Assembly: GCA_030247885.1 (NCBI GenBank)
Contig: JAPDRO010000028.1
Span: forward strand, 124,001-188,000
Length of the DNA stretch: 64,000 nt
DNA from: Taxawa tesnikishii (nom. ined.)
Taxonomy: Eukaryota > Ascomycota > Dothideomycetes > Dothideales
Reading direction: 5' to 3'
In this document: positions 1-10,245 of the stretch, piece by piece
How positions within the stretch are numbered: the first letter of the stretch is position 1
Layout of the letters: each line of letters starts with the position of its first letter
The notes under the pieces: generated by a model
What the model was told of the DNA's origin: nothing
What the model saw: the letters and a program-made list of their open reading frames with translations, nothing else
Databases searched by the model: none
Translations under genes and position numbers: made by a program

Positions 1-327
1 TGATAGGTGACTGACGAAAGAACGACGCGGTGTAGGCGCCTTGTGTATATCCGTGTTCAACAGTCTCGCAGATCGGATTTGTAGGTAGAGGTAAGCACAA
101 ACGGCCCCTTGAAAACGTTGTTTTCGCCGAACCTTGGCATATTGCTTGGTGGATTACGTGTTCGGCTGGCGGCAACACGGGCGGCCAACGTCACCCCGCG
201 AACACACGACGTGGGGTTCCATCTCTGTACAGCAGATCCTGGTTCACCATGCAACGCACCAATTGAAGTGCCAATCCGTTCCGTCAGTCAAAGATGCGGA
301 CGAGAGCCTGAGCAGTAACGACATATC
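1..327. other. Left-edge intergenic DNA
   Basis: I see no convincing gene here. Short open frames exist on both strands, but none has a recognisable domain or good splice context. The right part is the 5' leader of the transporter gene that starts at 328. Confidence 0.5.
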
Positions 328-1704
328 ATGTCTTCCCACTCACTTTCCTCTTCCGACAACATCCCACTGCGCGATATCCATACGCCCGACTCATCCATTG
401 CCTCCTCCGATTTCTCGCACCTGCTCTCCGAAGATGGTGAAGGCGACGAAGACGATGACGGCCTACCACCCGTTGACGGCGGCCTCCATGCCTGGCGCTG
501 TCTGCTCGGATGCTGGTTGATCGAGTTCATGCTATGGGGATTCCCGCTCTCCTTCGGCATATTCCAGTCTTACTACTCTACCCATCCTTTGTTCGCGTCC
601 AGCAGCAGCATTCCCACCATTGGGACTCTCGCTACGGGCTTGTCGTACCTTGGCATGCCGTTTGCCAACCTGCTCGCTCTGCGCTGGCCATACCATCGCA
701 GGTTGATGTGCGCGCTGGGATTTACGCTGTGTGTCCTGGGTCTACTGGGAGCGTCTTTCGCCACGCAGACATGGCATCTACTACTCTGTCAGGGCGTGCT
801 ATACGGCACTAGCTGGGTGGTATGCTACACTCCGTTCCTGTTCATGCTCAACGAATGGTTCGAGGAGAAGCGAGGTCTGGCGTATGGGATCCTCTTCGCT
901 GCAGGTGGCGTCGGTGGTCTGGTCGTTCCTCTGACTGTCGGGTCTCTGATGCAGCGGTTCGGGTTCCGCGTTGCGCTGAGGGTCTTTGCGATCGCTACGC
1001 TCGTCGTTGGTGGAACTGGGCTGCTCATGATTAAGCCACGTATTCCGCCTGGAGGACGCCGAAATACCGTGCACAAAAAGTCCGGGAAGTGGGCAGGACT
1101 GAAACAGGTCCTACGCGATACGCACTTCCCGATCTTCGCAACCGCAATCTTCCTACAAGGGCTCGGTTTCTTCTTACCCAACATCTTCCTCCCTGCCTTT
1201 GCTGTAGATCTCTCTCTTCCGTCGACTGCTGGCTCCGGTCTTCTGGCGCTTGTGAGTGCATCTCAAGTTCTAGGTCAAGTTGGACTCGGCTGGATCTCTG
1301 ACAAGCTGAACCCCTACATTCCAACCTCCGCTGCCGCTTTCATCTCTGGGCTCTCTGTCCTGTTTCTTTGGGCTCCCTCAAAGACAATGTCCGGTCTGAC
1401 GCCTTTTGCCATTCTCTGGGGTCTCTTCTCCGCCTCTTATAGCGTATCGTACAGCCAAGTCTGCAACTTCTTGGTTGATGACCCAGATATGGTCATGACC
1501 ATCTATGGTGTCCTCTCGTTTGAGAGAGGCGTGGCAAACATTCTTGAAGGGCCTATAAGTGCCTTCTTGCTGGGAGATGCTGTCAAAGTTGATGCGTATG
1601 CGTTGGGCAGGTATCAAGGCATTGTGTGGTTTACTGGTATGTGTATGCTTCTGAGCTCTTTAGGTGGTGCGGGCATGTTTTTGCCACGAAGAACTAGACG
1701 ATGA
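328..1704 (+). CDS. MFS transporter, monocarboxylate-porter (MCT) type
   Basis: This is a 458-residue intronless polytopic membrane protein. The first ~60 residues are Ser/Asp/Glu-rich and cytosolic, followed by about 12 hydrophobic segments in two blocks of six split by a basic loop near residue 240 (KPRIPPGGRR). The opening DGGLHAWRCLLGCW, the GFPLSFGIFQSYY helix and the LNEWFEEKRGLAYGI loop are the fungal MCT/SLC16-like pattern. Family knowledge suggests proton-coupled uptake or export of a monocarboxylate or related small acid across the plasma membrane; the substrate cannot be read from sequence. The ATG at 328 is the first in frame and gives the usual acidic N-tail. It is convergent with the ISD11 gene downstream. 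Confidence 0.88.
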   Translation: MSSHSLSSSDNIPLRDIHTPDSSIASSDFSHLLSEDGEGDEDDDGLPPVDGGLHAWRCLLGCWLIEFMLWGFPLSFGIFQSYYSTHPLFASSSSIPTIGTLATGLSYLGMPFANLLALRWPYHRRLMCALGFTLCVLGLLGASFATQTWHLLLCQGVLYGTSWVVCYTPFLFMLNEWFEEKRGLAYGILFAAGGVGGLVVPLTVGSLMQRFGFRVALRVFAIATLVVGGTGLLMIKPRIPPGGRRNTVHKKSGKWAGLKQVLRDTHFPIFATAIFLQGLGFFLPNIFLPAFAVDLSLPSTAGSGLLALVSASQVLGQVGLGWISDKLNPYIPTSAAAFISGLSVLFLWAPSKTMSGLTPFAILWGLFSASYSVSYSQVCNFLVDDPDMVMTIYGVLSFERGVANILEGPISAFLLGDAVKVDAYALGRYQGIVWFTGMCMLLSSLGGAGMFLPRRTRR

Positions 1705-2029
1705 ATGTGTACGCAAATTGTATATGAGCACGTACGCCAAATTCTTCACGAAGGTTTTAGATCTCGCAGGTGATATGTTGCCATCAAGTCCAACCACTGC
1801 GTAGACCTGGTTATTGGTGTAAGCTCGTGCCGTCTTGCCACGCCACGGAGAATCAGCTGATAGTGGGTCTGAAGTTCACGTTAATTCAGTACCAGAACGT
1901 TACCGGAGCTTTTCAAAAATGTTGATACACGCTTTTCCAAATACATGTATATGCTGAGCGAAGTCAGAAAAGCACGAAAGGGGAGTTGCGGATATTACAT
2001 AGGCATCTGCAGCCCTCAATCTTTCCCCT
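1705..2029. other. Convergent intergenic region, MFS / ISD11
   Basis: This is the 3'-3' spacer between the transporter and ISD11 genes. It should hold both polyadenylation regions; I see no gene in it. Confidence 0.4.
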
Positions 2030-2921
2030 CTAAACTCCTGAGCGAGCCACCAACTGACCAAGGCCCAAATTTACAACCGTGCCCTCCTTCCTTTCGTCAA
2101 ACCACTCAATCCCAGCTACGACGGAGTCAGCAATCGCGAATTTTCCAGGAACGGGCTTGTCGAGATTGCGACGAGGCATGGTGATAACGTACCCGTGGTC
2201 CTTTTGCCGTATAATGCCTCCTTCCTTACCCGTTTGCCTTCCTTCCTTACCGCCTTCGACTACTAATCTATCGAGCTGGAAGAATTGGCTGACGACCGTT
2301 TGTCTCTGTTTTTGAGCACATGTCAGCAAAATCCTTCGTCGCGCATATTCCCGATCGCCTTCTCCAGCTTGTGTTGGTTCCATTCTCCCCAACCCTACGA
2401 CAGCCATGCGCTTCCCCAATTGCACTCAAATCCCATTCAGCCCGCTCTCGTTGATTCCACTTCCTCTGTTTCCCTTGTCCGCCCATTCGACTCTTTCACT
2501 CTTCTCCTTTTTCCGAACCGAGTTGCCTCGGCCGAAAGATAGTTTGAGAGCGGAATATCCTTCATACCTTCAACACCTGCAACTCCTTCAACCCGTGCTG
2601 CATCAGTTCCTGTATCCTCCGACCATCGCTCTCGGTGCTCTGTTGTCTGAATGCGTCCCTCGTCCTCCTCTTGGCGTATTCCCTGAAGTTGTATGCGGCG
2701 AACTGGTTGCTCTGTCGGAGAAGGGAGCGGTACTGTTCCATCCATTCTTGTCAGCATACGAGTTCTTCCAGACGTGCAGAAACCGGTAATTTAGGAACGA
2801 AAGGATTGGAAAGCGCAGGAGTAGCGGAAAGAACATGCGGCGGCAGCATGAGGTGTGGACTCGATCGGAAGGAAGAGAAACTTACCAGTGACCGGACTTC
2901 GAAGGCTGTGGATCCGGACAT
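2030..2921 (-). CDS. ISD11: ISD11/LYRM4-like LYR protein (iron-sulfur cluster assembly)
   Basis: Three exons are inferred: 2921-2886, 2732-2568 and 2305-2030, with GTAAGT and GTATGA donors and CAG acceptors, all phase 0. Exon 1 ends in ...VRSL and exon 2 opens YRSLLRQ, so the diagnostic LYR tripeptide is built across the first splice junction. It is followed by [14 protein letters not shown] and then [12 protein letters not shown], both typical of ISD11. In other fungi ISD11 binds and stabilises the cysteine desulfurase Nfs1 in the mitochondrial matrix, for Fe-S cluster synthesis. The model is 158 aa, while yeast and human proteins are about 91-94 aa. The tail after QKDHGYV may be a true extension, or a further intron may start at the GTACGT there. 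The function call is firm; the C-terminus is not. Confidence 0.85.
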
Positions 2922-3293
2922 GGTTGCGTAGAATATTAGGAAAGAGGCGGGCTTTTTGGTAGCTGGATATTCGAGACGAACAGTATACTTGGAGATAAAA
3001 TCAAAGCAATCGAAAATGTTCCGTGTTCGTGGTATGCGAATGCGACGAAGCTGAGCGGCGCGCAGATAATGTAGGCATATGTCATTCTAGAGAGCCCCGA
3101 AGGCAAATCTGAGCCAAGAGATTAGATCAAGACATCTCCGCTCCGCTCCGCTTTCTCCTTCTCCGAGCTGAAGCTTCGCTGAACCTTCGACCCAAGCTAT
3201 CATCAACCAGGTTATCTTTCTCGTCCAGCGAGTCAACGTCATGTTCAATTATGTGTATGCGGCCATTATTGAGCTCATTTCCAAATAACGTAA

Positions 3294-3842
3294 ATGTCCA
3301 CGGCCTTAATCGCCTACCCGCAAGGGACCCTCAAGCTTCTGGTATCTTGTGCTTTCCTAGTGGAATACCTGTCTATTGTAGACCAACAACGATACCGTAG
3401 CAGCCTTAGCAGCGTCTTCCCAAGCATGCGACAGTGGGCAATCTTCAATGGCACTTTGTTCTCTATCAAGAGCCCCGCTTTAGCGTTACAGGCTATGAAC
3501 AAGGGATATATACGAGACGTCTTTTACGATCTAGTGCCGTTCTTCGATTACGCCTTCAATATTACGATCGCAAGCTTCAAGACAGCAAACATGTCTCAGA
3601 CTCTCCTCAATCTAAGCAGACTTCTGCGATTGTGCAACGCTGTGAGAAATTACTACTTGCAGGATTCGTGTTCCGAAGCTCTCCAGATGATGATTTGGAT
3701 GCCGCTTCAGTGCGGCCTTGCTCTGCTTTTGCATACCTTGTTTACAGAAGGTATTGCTTCCAAAGCATTGTTTCGCCGAAGGGTTGTGGCGCAATTTGTG
3801 CCGTATTTTTGCGTTAGGAGGGAAGATCGCGATACCAAATGA
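3294..3842 (+). CDS. Uncertain ORF, possible hypothetical protein
   Basis: A 182-codon ATG-started frame with scattered hydrophobic stretches but no family I recognise. An overlapping +2 frame (about 3434-3817) is equally open, which weakens the case for either. The flanks (2922-3293 and 3843-4157) show no gene; a short CCGCT tandem lies near 3137. It may be a chance frame in a 1.2 kb gap. Confidence 0.22.
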   Translation: MSTALIAYPQGTLKLLVSCAFLVEYLSIVDQQRYRSSLSSVFPSMRQWAIFNGTLFSIKSPALALQAMNKGYIRDVFYDLVPFFDYAFNITIASFKTANMSQTLLNLSRLLRLCNAVRNYYLQDSCSEALQMMIWMPLQCGLALLLHTLFTEGIASKALFRRRVVAQFVPYFCVRREDRDTK

Positions 3843-4216
3843 GTGCATGGAGCTCGCGCGACACAATAACAACAAACCCTACGCGCACCAATGAGATTGC
3901 TCTCAATTATACGTGTTGCTGTAGTATGAGTTCTATATTGCAACAGCGGCAGATGGACTTATCAGAGCTAGAACGCCACACACTTTGCCGTAAAAGGCAG
4001 TTCGGACAATTGCTGTTTTTCTAGTGCAGCAGCCCAATCGCTCTCATACCTGGTAAGCTACGTTCTTGGTTGCCTTAAAGGAGTTACACTTTCCACCGCG
4101 TAATCCATCAATCAAGCTCGTCTCCCCTTAAACCATACCACCCAAGACGCAAACTGCATGGCCAACACGATGGATCTCGAAGTCGCACCAGCTCAAGAAT
4201 CCGACATCCCCGCCTC

Positions 4217-4900
4217 ATGGAAGTCCAATTCTCCGCCTTCGAAAATGATCCCTATCACGAAGCTCTATTTCCCGGAGACCATTTCTCACCAGCAGTGCGC
4301 AAATCAGCCGGCGAACGAACGCTCAAAGAATGGCACCAGGATCCATCCGTCATCTTCATGAAATGTGTGGACCGCCACACCGGCTCAATCGTAGGATTCG
4401 CAAAGTGGAATCTGTACGAAATCGAGAGGATAGAGGACGAGTGGAAGAAGGGACCCGTTGTGGATTGGTGCATGGGACGGCAGAAGGAGGTTGCAGAGAA
4501 TTTCTTGGGCGCTACGATGGCAATGAGGCGCAAGATTTGGGAGGGCCGACCGCATTTGTGTAAGTCTCGAGTCTCGCTCCTTCCGCACTCCCAGCAACAT
4601 TGAAACATGCGTGTCAGATCGGGAGCACCGTTGACTCAATCAATAGTGCTGAACCTGCTTTGCATCCACAAAGATTTCCAGCGTAGACGTGCTGGCACAT
4701 TGCTCGTGGAATGGGGCCTCGAGCGGGCTGCGAACTTAGGACTACCCGCATATCTCGAAGCCAGTCCAGCCGGTTTCTTTCTGTACCGCAACTTAGGTTT
4801 CCACGAGATCGATGATATCGTAGTCAAAGCTGCAGACTGGGATGGCGACTTTGATAGGCATTATGTTGTAATGCTGAAGGGGCCGCAACTTGAAGCTTGA
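4217..4900 (+). CDS. GNAT-family N-acetyltransferase (5' frame break)
   Basis: Two exons, 4217-4559 and 4647-4900, are joined by an 87-nt intron (GTAAGT...ATAG). The second carries the acetyl-CoA binding signature HKDFQRRRAGTLLVEWG (R/Q-x-x-G/A-like turn), then PAYLEASPAGFFLYRNLGF, typical of small fungal GNATs of unknown substrate. The first beta strand, MDLEVAPAQESDIP, is encoded just upstream from ATG 4158 or 4170 but lies in another frame. One more C in the C4 run at 4208-4211 would join them as ...SDIP-RLMEVQFSAF, giving about 218 aa. Either the assembly has lost a base or the protein really starts at 4217 without strand beta-1. The family call is confident; the acceptor is unknown. Confidence 0.8.
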
Positions 4901-5123
4901 TACGAAAAGGCCATTTTTGATAAAGTCTGCCATGGAGATGTCTGGAAGTCAAGGCATAAATCATGAACTTGTGAACCTACTTTTCGCTACAGGCATTCAC
5001 CGAACGGTCAAAGTCCACCAGACAGCACTGTCATGCGTGTAGGAGATGAAACGACTTTGCCTAGAGGATAAACCGGATGAAGAGATTCGTGGACTGCGCA
5101 TGCAAAAGGCTGTCGTGTCCTGA

Positions 5124-5602
5124 CTAACCGCAGCTCTTGCACTCCGGCCCACGTACGTCGTCAACCCTGCCCAATTTCTTGCCTGGGCCTCCACCACCTG
5201 GTCCGCCACCGCCTCCGCCTCCGCCTCCGCCACCACGTCCGCCTCCGAGACCAAAGCCCCAACCCGGCCTCCTCCCGGTCGCCTTATTCCTGCTGTTGAA
5301 CGGCGAGGTCTCTGCTGCCGCGTATGCGTCTAGCTAATGACCGGTTAGCCATGAGTCACGGCTTACGTGTCGTGAATAGAAGGTCGGTAGGCAGGAAGAA
5401 GAAGTCAAGCGTACAGAGAACAGTGTGGTTAGATAGAGACCGACGAACACGTAGGCGCTGTCCATGAAAGAGCGGATGCGGGCGGTCAGAGGGGGCTAGG
5501 CTGTTAGTAGGAGCATCTGGTTGTGACGTGCTGAAAAGCTTACCTCGAGAGCGCCTGCCCATTGTGAAAGTATGGTCGTGGATTCGCTTTGGGTGTAGCC
5601 AT
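5124..5602 (-). CDS. Selenoprotein K/G-family protein with Cys in place of Sec
   Basis: Exons 5602-5544, about 5457-5415 (or a longer exon 2 starting at the CCTAG acceptor near 5496) and 5333-5124. The protein has a short N-terminus ending in NGQALS, one membrane helix (YVFVGLYLTTLFS), then LDAYAAAETSPFN, a Gly-rich stretch coded by GGC/GGA repeats, and a C-terminus with LGRVDDVRGPECKSCG. This matches SelK (human tail RRMGRINHLRGP...GUGR), an ER membrane factor linked to ERAD and palmitoylation. Here the Sec site is an ordinary Cys, as expected in fungi lacking Sec. Using the better branch point and CCTAG acceptor needs one more G/C in the run at 5491-5495 and gives 116 rather than 103 aa. 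Confidence 0.78.
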
Positions 5603-5874
5603 GATGGACTGTTCGTGTGGACAAGTCGTGAGTGATAGGAGGATTGTTGGCAGATGGCATGCCTTGTTCAGCTCACTGTCACATGCTGCCAAGGCGTCGG
5701 GCCGAAGGCATTTCCGAGATCCTACCTTTGCATCCTCCCACGCTGCTCTTTTTCTCCTATCGTTCATTATCTCCGAGCCACCTCACCGCCATCGCTGTCT
5801 TGAGGACGGGATCTACCTGTATTTGTTGTTCGTGGAAGGACACAAGAGACGATGATGTTATCACCGCCGTAACC
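5603..5874. promoter_or_regulatory. Shared divergent promoter, SelK-like / telobox Myb gene
   Basis: Only 272 bp separate the two start codons, which face away from each other, so both genes must draw 5' control from this stretch. I see no clear TATA box or telomere-like repeat in it. Confidence 0.4.
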
Positions 5875-7435
5875 ATGGCGTCTGATACCGGCTCCGGTAC
5901 TGCCGGCTACAATCCTACATCCCTTGATTTCATCAACCGCCCGAATCCAGTAGAGCCTAGTGCTCTCGATCCGAACCTCGCGTTCGGCAGCACACACAAG
6001 CTCGACAAGTCCGCGAATGATGACCTTCTTCGAGTCTTGTTGAGCGCCGATGTCCGCAGGCCGAGACGTGATGCAGAATCTGCGAGACAATCTAGGTCAT
6101 CCGGAGCACAAGCAACGGCAGTACCATTAGCTCTGGTCCTTAACGGCGAGGATGAATCTTCGGGTACGAGCGAGCATCATTCAACCAGGCGCGATCTGGA
6201 TCAGCCGATTTTCAGGTTGCCTGAGTTGCCTCCCAAGCGCGGCGTGAAGCGTGCACGCATCTTGCCTCCAACTTTGCAGGGTCTACACCAGCCTCCGCCC
6301 GATGCCGGATTGCTTCCTTCAATCAGTGCAGAAGGTGCTCAAGTCCTAGTCAAGGCCACACGCGACAAGCCTACAGAATCAGCGTCAACGACGCAACCAG
6401 GCATCACTGCCAGAGATGCTAACAGCGCCGCCGCAGACGCAGACGCTGCATCTTCTAGGAGAGTGCGACGCAACAAGTGGAGTGAAGAGGAAACGGCCTG
6501 CTTGTTGAAAGGAGTGGCGAGGTTTGGCATTGGCAGCTGGAAAAAGATTTTGAACTGTCCTGATTATAGTTTCAACAAGCGGACTGCTATTGACCTCAAG
6601 GACAGGTATGACTGCTGAGACCATCCCTTGTGAACGTACGTTGACCACCAAAGATTCCGCGTCTGCTGTCCTGACACGTATGGTCGACCTGGCAAAGCCG
6701 GCAAAGCAAAAGGACGATCCAAGAAGTCGACCTTATCCGCTCCGGCAACAGACAACTCAACAGATCAAAACGACCCCAAAGCAAAAACAAAAATCTCCCA
6801 ACGAAAACTCGATCAACAGAAAACTGCAGCGCAAGTAGCGGAGCAAGGGGTGCTGACTCGTTCTGGAAAGTAGACCGCCGGCAGCGCAAAGGTTTACCGA
6901 GGAAGCTGATGCATATCTCCTGGAGGGGTTCAACAAGTACGGGGCATCTTGGAAATCCATTCAACTCGACACTACTCTCCAACTGGGAGACCGGCAGCCC
7001 ACAGACCTTCGTGACCGCTTCCGCATTCGGTATCCGGAAAAATATGCGGACATTGGACTTGCTTCTAGACCACAAAGCTTTCCTAAACCTGCCAAACGCT
7101 CTGCATCTACCCAGGCTGAGGAGCAGTCTGCTCAGTCGAAGGATGTCTTGGTCCCTGAGAATGTCGTTGAGCCGCTCAAGGCTCTGCATCCACCCGCGTT
7201 TCCGGTTTTCGACGCTGATTATCTAGACGACAGCGCGTTCGCAGAGGATGCTGATGACGACCCTGTTACCCTGGATAGGAGTATCGTGGACTGGGCTTTG
7301 GGAACGAGTCGGTTGTCTGGAGATAACGAAGGCGTTGTACCTTTTGTAGATCCGCTTGCTACTCTAAGTCTGCCTCGTCTGGGAGATTTGCTCTCCGGCG
7401 ATCTGGAACCGGCAGACCGCAATCACATACGATAG
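5875..7435 (+). CDS. Double-Myb (telobox) telomere-binding-like protein, Tay1/Teb1 type
   Basis: Exon 1 (5875-6605) encodes a low-complexity N-terminus and Myb repeat 1: NKWSEEETACLLKGVARFG...GSWKKIL..., closing with the telobox-like AIDLKDRFR made across the intron 6606-6653. Repeat 2 is RFTEEADAYLLEGFNKYG..., closing with PTDLRDRFRIRYP. Two such repeats are the layout of Yarrowia Tay1 and S. pombe Teb1, which bind TTAGGG-type DNA. The linker is ambiguous. Either a second intron runs from 6678 to 6870 (440 codons), or the basic linker is coding and two bases are missing, in G4 6847-6850 and A3 6888-6890 (505 codons); both close the frame exactly. The acidic C-terminus may activate transcription. 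Family is confident; telomere versus promoter role is open. Confidence 0.8.
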
Positions 7436-8110
7436 CATATGGAACACGACTTCCACACGGTCCTCTTATCCAACCAAGCGATCGATTGTTGCTAAAACAA
7501 GTATACTGACCGCTACCCTTCTCGCATTCACCGCTTCAGAAAAACCTCACCAGTATACGTCGTCTTACCTTCTGCCATGTGAGACTCGTTTGTCAAGTGA
7601 GGAATATTAAAACCCGGGCGCATCTTGCTATGACCAAATGCACTGGGCGCTGCGGCAAAGCTGAGGTTTCGCGGCGCTGGCTGTTAGTCCTGGGACAGAC
7701 CTTGATCAGTATGAGATGTATCTTTTCCAATACAGTTTATCAACAAGACCCAGGGAGAATGGCTAGTCCTACGTGCATGTCTTATCTTCTTTCAGTAACC
7801 GAGAACGAGTCGAAGTGTCGCCCAAATTAGTATCGATCATGGTGAATACACTTTTCTTCTCAAGGCATCCATGTTTCAAACAAGGAGCTTATTGCACTGA
7901 TCCATGGTTCTTTCTGTTTAGACTTTTCTTATACGCTTTCTTCTGTCTCCAGTCGCATAAAGTACGGTCTATTTCCCTCGCTTTTTCACAATATAAATTG
8001 CACCTGCAGCCCACTTCAGTAGAGCAGTCACAACCGAAGTACACCCCGAACCTCAGCAGTAAAGCTCAGCCACACTCACGAAGCATTCAGCCAACACTAC
8101 CGCCATTAAC
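7436..8110. promoter_or_regulatory. Intergenic region with TATA-like box before the small membrane protein
   Basis: No gene is seen. A TATAAAT at 7992-7998 lies about 112 bp before the ATG at 8111, a plausible core promoter, preceded by a pyrimidine-rich stretch. Confidence 0.35.
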
Positions 8111-8611
8111 ATGAGCTACACGACGAACATCCCACTCAGCACGCCGAGTGTTGCCGCAGTGGGGCCTACTGACACGATTGCCACCGCAGCAGGCCGTAAC
8201 AACAGCAACCACAATAACAACAGCGGCATCACCACTACCTACGGCCTCCCAAGACCCAACAATGTCACCCCACTCAAGGGCAAGTCCAAGGCTTTGAGCT
8301 TTTTCTGCGCCACCCTCATCATCCTTTTCTTCATCGGCTGGGTGATGCCCATCTTCCTCATCCCTTTCTACCTCTGGTTCCCCGGAATCGACGCCGCAGT
8401 GAACCAAAGCCGTGTCCTCCAGGAGCTGGGCGTTGTAGCGCTCGCCATTCTCTTCTCCTGGGGCGGCAGCGGCTTCTTTGGCTTTGCGACTAGAAAATAT
8501 GAGCAGACAGATGATCTCGTGATGGCTGGAAAGGTGATCTCCATCATCGGCCTCTTCTTCTGGTGGACGTTGCTCGAGTGGGGGTTCAGGAACGTGCTTT
8601 CCGCTTGTTGA
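8111..8611 (+). CDS. Small three-helix membrane protein, function unknown
   Basis: The 166-residue single-exon protein opens MSYTTNIPLSTPSV, continues with an Asn/Thr-rich soluble stretch to about residue 55, and then has three hydrophobic segments: ALSFFCATLIILFFIGW plus MPIFLIPFYLWF, VVALAILFSWGGSGFFGF, and IISIIGLFFWWTLLEWGF-like residues near the end. I do not recognise a family. The clean hydropathy, good start context (AACATGAG) and TATA-like box upstream favour a real gene. Its N-terminus resembles that of the open frame at 9122, suggesting a tandem pair. Confidence 0.7.
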   Translation: MSYTTNIPLSTPSVAAVGPTDTIATAAGRNNSNHNNNSGITTTYGLPRPNNVTPLKGKSKALSFFCATLIILFFIGWVMPIFLIPFYLWFPGIDAAVNQSRVLQELGVVALAILFSWGGSGFFGFATRKYEQTDDLVMAGKVISIIGLFFWWTLLEWGFRNVLSAC

Positions 8612-9121
8612 GCAAGCTGCAGACGTTGCAGAGCAGGGATAGAGAGAGTGTGTGAGAGGGCTGGTTTAGAAGGGTGACCCTCCCGCACGATAAGTTTGTA
8701 GGGACTATCAGCTAACGAATTTGAATCAAGAGTCCAAAGCGATAGGACAACAACGGCAACTAACGTCGAAGAGGAGGAGTTCGGCCGGAGGGGAGATGGA
8801 TTAGTATGGTCTCTGTTTTTCTTCGTCTCCTTTCCAAGATTGTGTATGTTCCAGAGAAGCTTACTGAACTAATCCGTAGTCTCTCCGACTGTACACCTGC
8901 TCGTCTTATTGAATGCTTCTTGTCGGTAGGATTTTCCTTTGAACCTCCTCCCACAACTTGTGTTATAAGTACCGCATCTCCCACATCGCATGTTCCTAGA
9001 ACATGGATCATAAACACGAGCTGCTTCAACCTAGCAGCCTTGGACAGAACGATACTCGAGACCAGAGCTCATCCCTCCTCGCGTACTCTCATTTTATCTG
9101 GAGCACTACGCTACCGCCACA

Positions 9122-9523
9122 ATGAGCCACACGATCAGTGTTCCGCTGAACGCTATGCCAACACCAATCTCCGCCGCCGCTCCCCGAGCCATACAACCGC
9201 CGCGACAGACCTCGTCGAACACCCACAACACCAACAACACCACCACCACCACCACCCCCGCAGGCTTCCCAGAACCACAAATACGTTCCCCATTCCATCT
9301 CGCACGCAACAGAAAAGCTCCCAGAGCGCTGCCGCCGTATTCCAATCACCCTCGCCTGGGTCAGTACCACCGTCGTCATTCTCAGGCGTCGTACTCATCC
9401 AACAACCGCGTCCTCTACAAGACCGGGCTCCCAACCCGATCCCGCCTCCCTCCTCGAATGCGCCCAAGAGCTCCCATCTCACCGCATCGTCCTCGACACG
9501 AAGCGAGCGGACGGAATCACTAG
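9122..9523 (+). CDS. Possible diverged tandem copy of the 8111 gene
   Basis: The frame opens MSHTISVPLNAMPTP, then Thr/Asn-rich repeats and AGFPEPQ, recalling MSYTTNIPLSTPSV...YGLPRPN of the gene 1 kb upstream; bases just before both ATGs also look alike (ctaccgccA...ATGAGC). After about residue 60 the similarity stops, the three membrane helices are absent, and the remainder is Arg/Pro-rich, so this looks like a duplicate that lost its membrane part through a frame break or was recombined. A longer overlapping frame, 8806-9570, is also open. Low confidence that any protein is made. Confidence 0.3.
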   Translation: MSHTISVPLNAMPTPISAAAPRAIQPPRQTSSNTHNTNNTTTTTTPAGFPEPQIRSPFHLARNRKAPRALPPYSNHPRLGQYHRRHSQASYSSNNRVLYKTGLPTRSRLPPRMRPRAPISPHRPRHEASGRNH

Positions 9524-10245
9524 AGTACGCAGCGGCGGGCTGTCGACTTCCTCGAGAGTCTCGTCGTTGATCGGGATCTGTTATTTCTCATAGAATGGGG
9601 GAGGAGGAGAGACGAAAGAAACCCGGCGGTTTTCCTGCATTGGCGAGCCCGCAAAGCTCTTGACTTTCTGTGTGAAACTGAATGACTGAGTGCTATTTCG
9701 CGACGCGAAACTGCGTCGCCAGCCGCTCTGGGGACGCGGAACGGACTCGGTTGCTCGAGGACGTTTGTGCTTTGCCTTCTAGCCGTGGGTGGCAGCTGTC
9801 GAGGCATCGGGGGTTTTGCCATCTGAGCCTGCCTGCCTTGATGCCTGCCTACCGATGCTGCTTGCCTTGCAACAGCGATCCAGTATTCGGACTGTTGGAA
9901 ACACTGAGTAGAGGTCCGGTCCGGGAAGGGATGAATCACGATGGTTTCTGTTTACTCTTGTTTTTCAGCATCATGAAGCACGTACTCATCGCTCATTCGA
10001 ATCTACGAACCGCAAGCACTCCAAGCGAGAAGAAGAAAAGAGAAGGCAAAGAACAAGGAGGGCGCGCTGCAGTACCGGGAAGCAAAACCCCAACGCGTTC
10101 TGCCACCGCAACGTAAAACGAACATCTCAAAACGCCATACACACGGTAAAACGATGCATTTTTCATTTCCATTTCCGTTTCTTTTTTCCCCTTGTGTAAT
10201 CGAAGCACATGTATCCCCATCACTAGTCCCTCATCCCTCATCCAC
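9524..10245. other. Intergenic region, 3' side of SEC21
   Basis: No supported gene. It should contain the SEC21 3' UTR on the minus strand. Open frames on both strands lack domain-like content. Confidence 0.4.
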
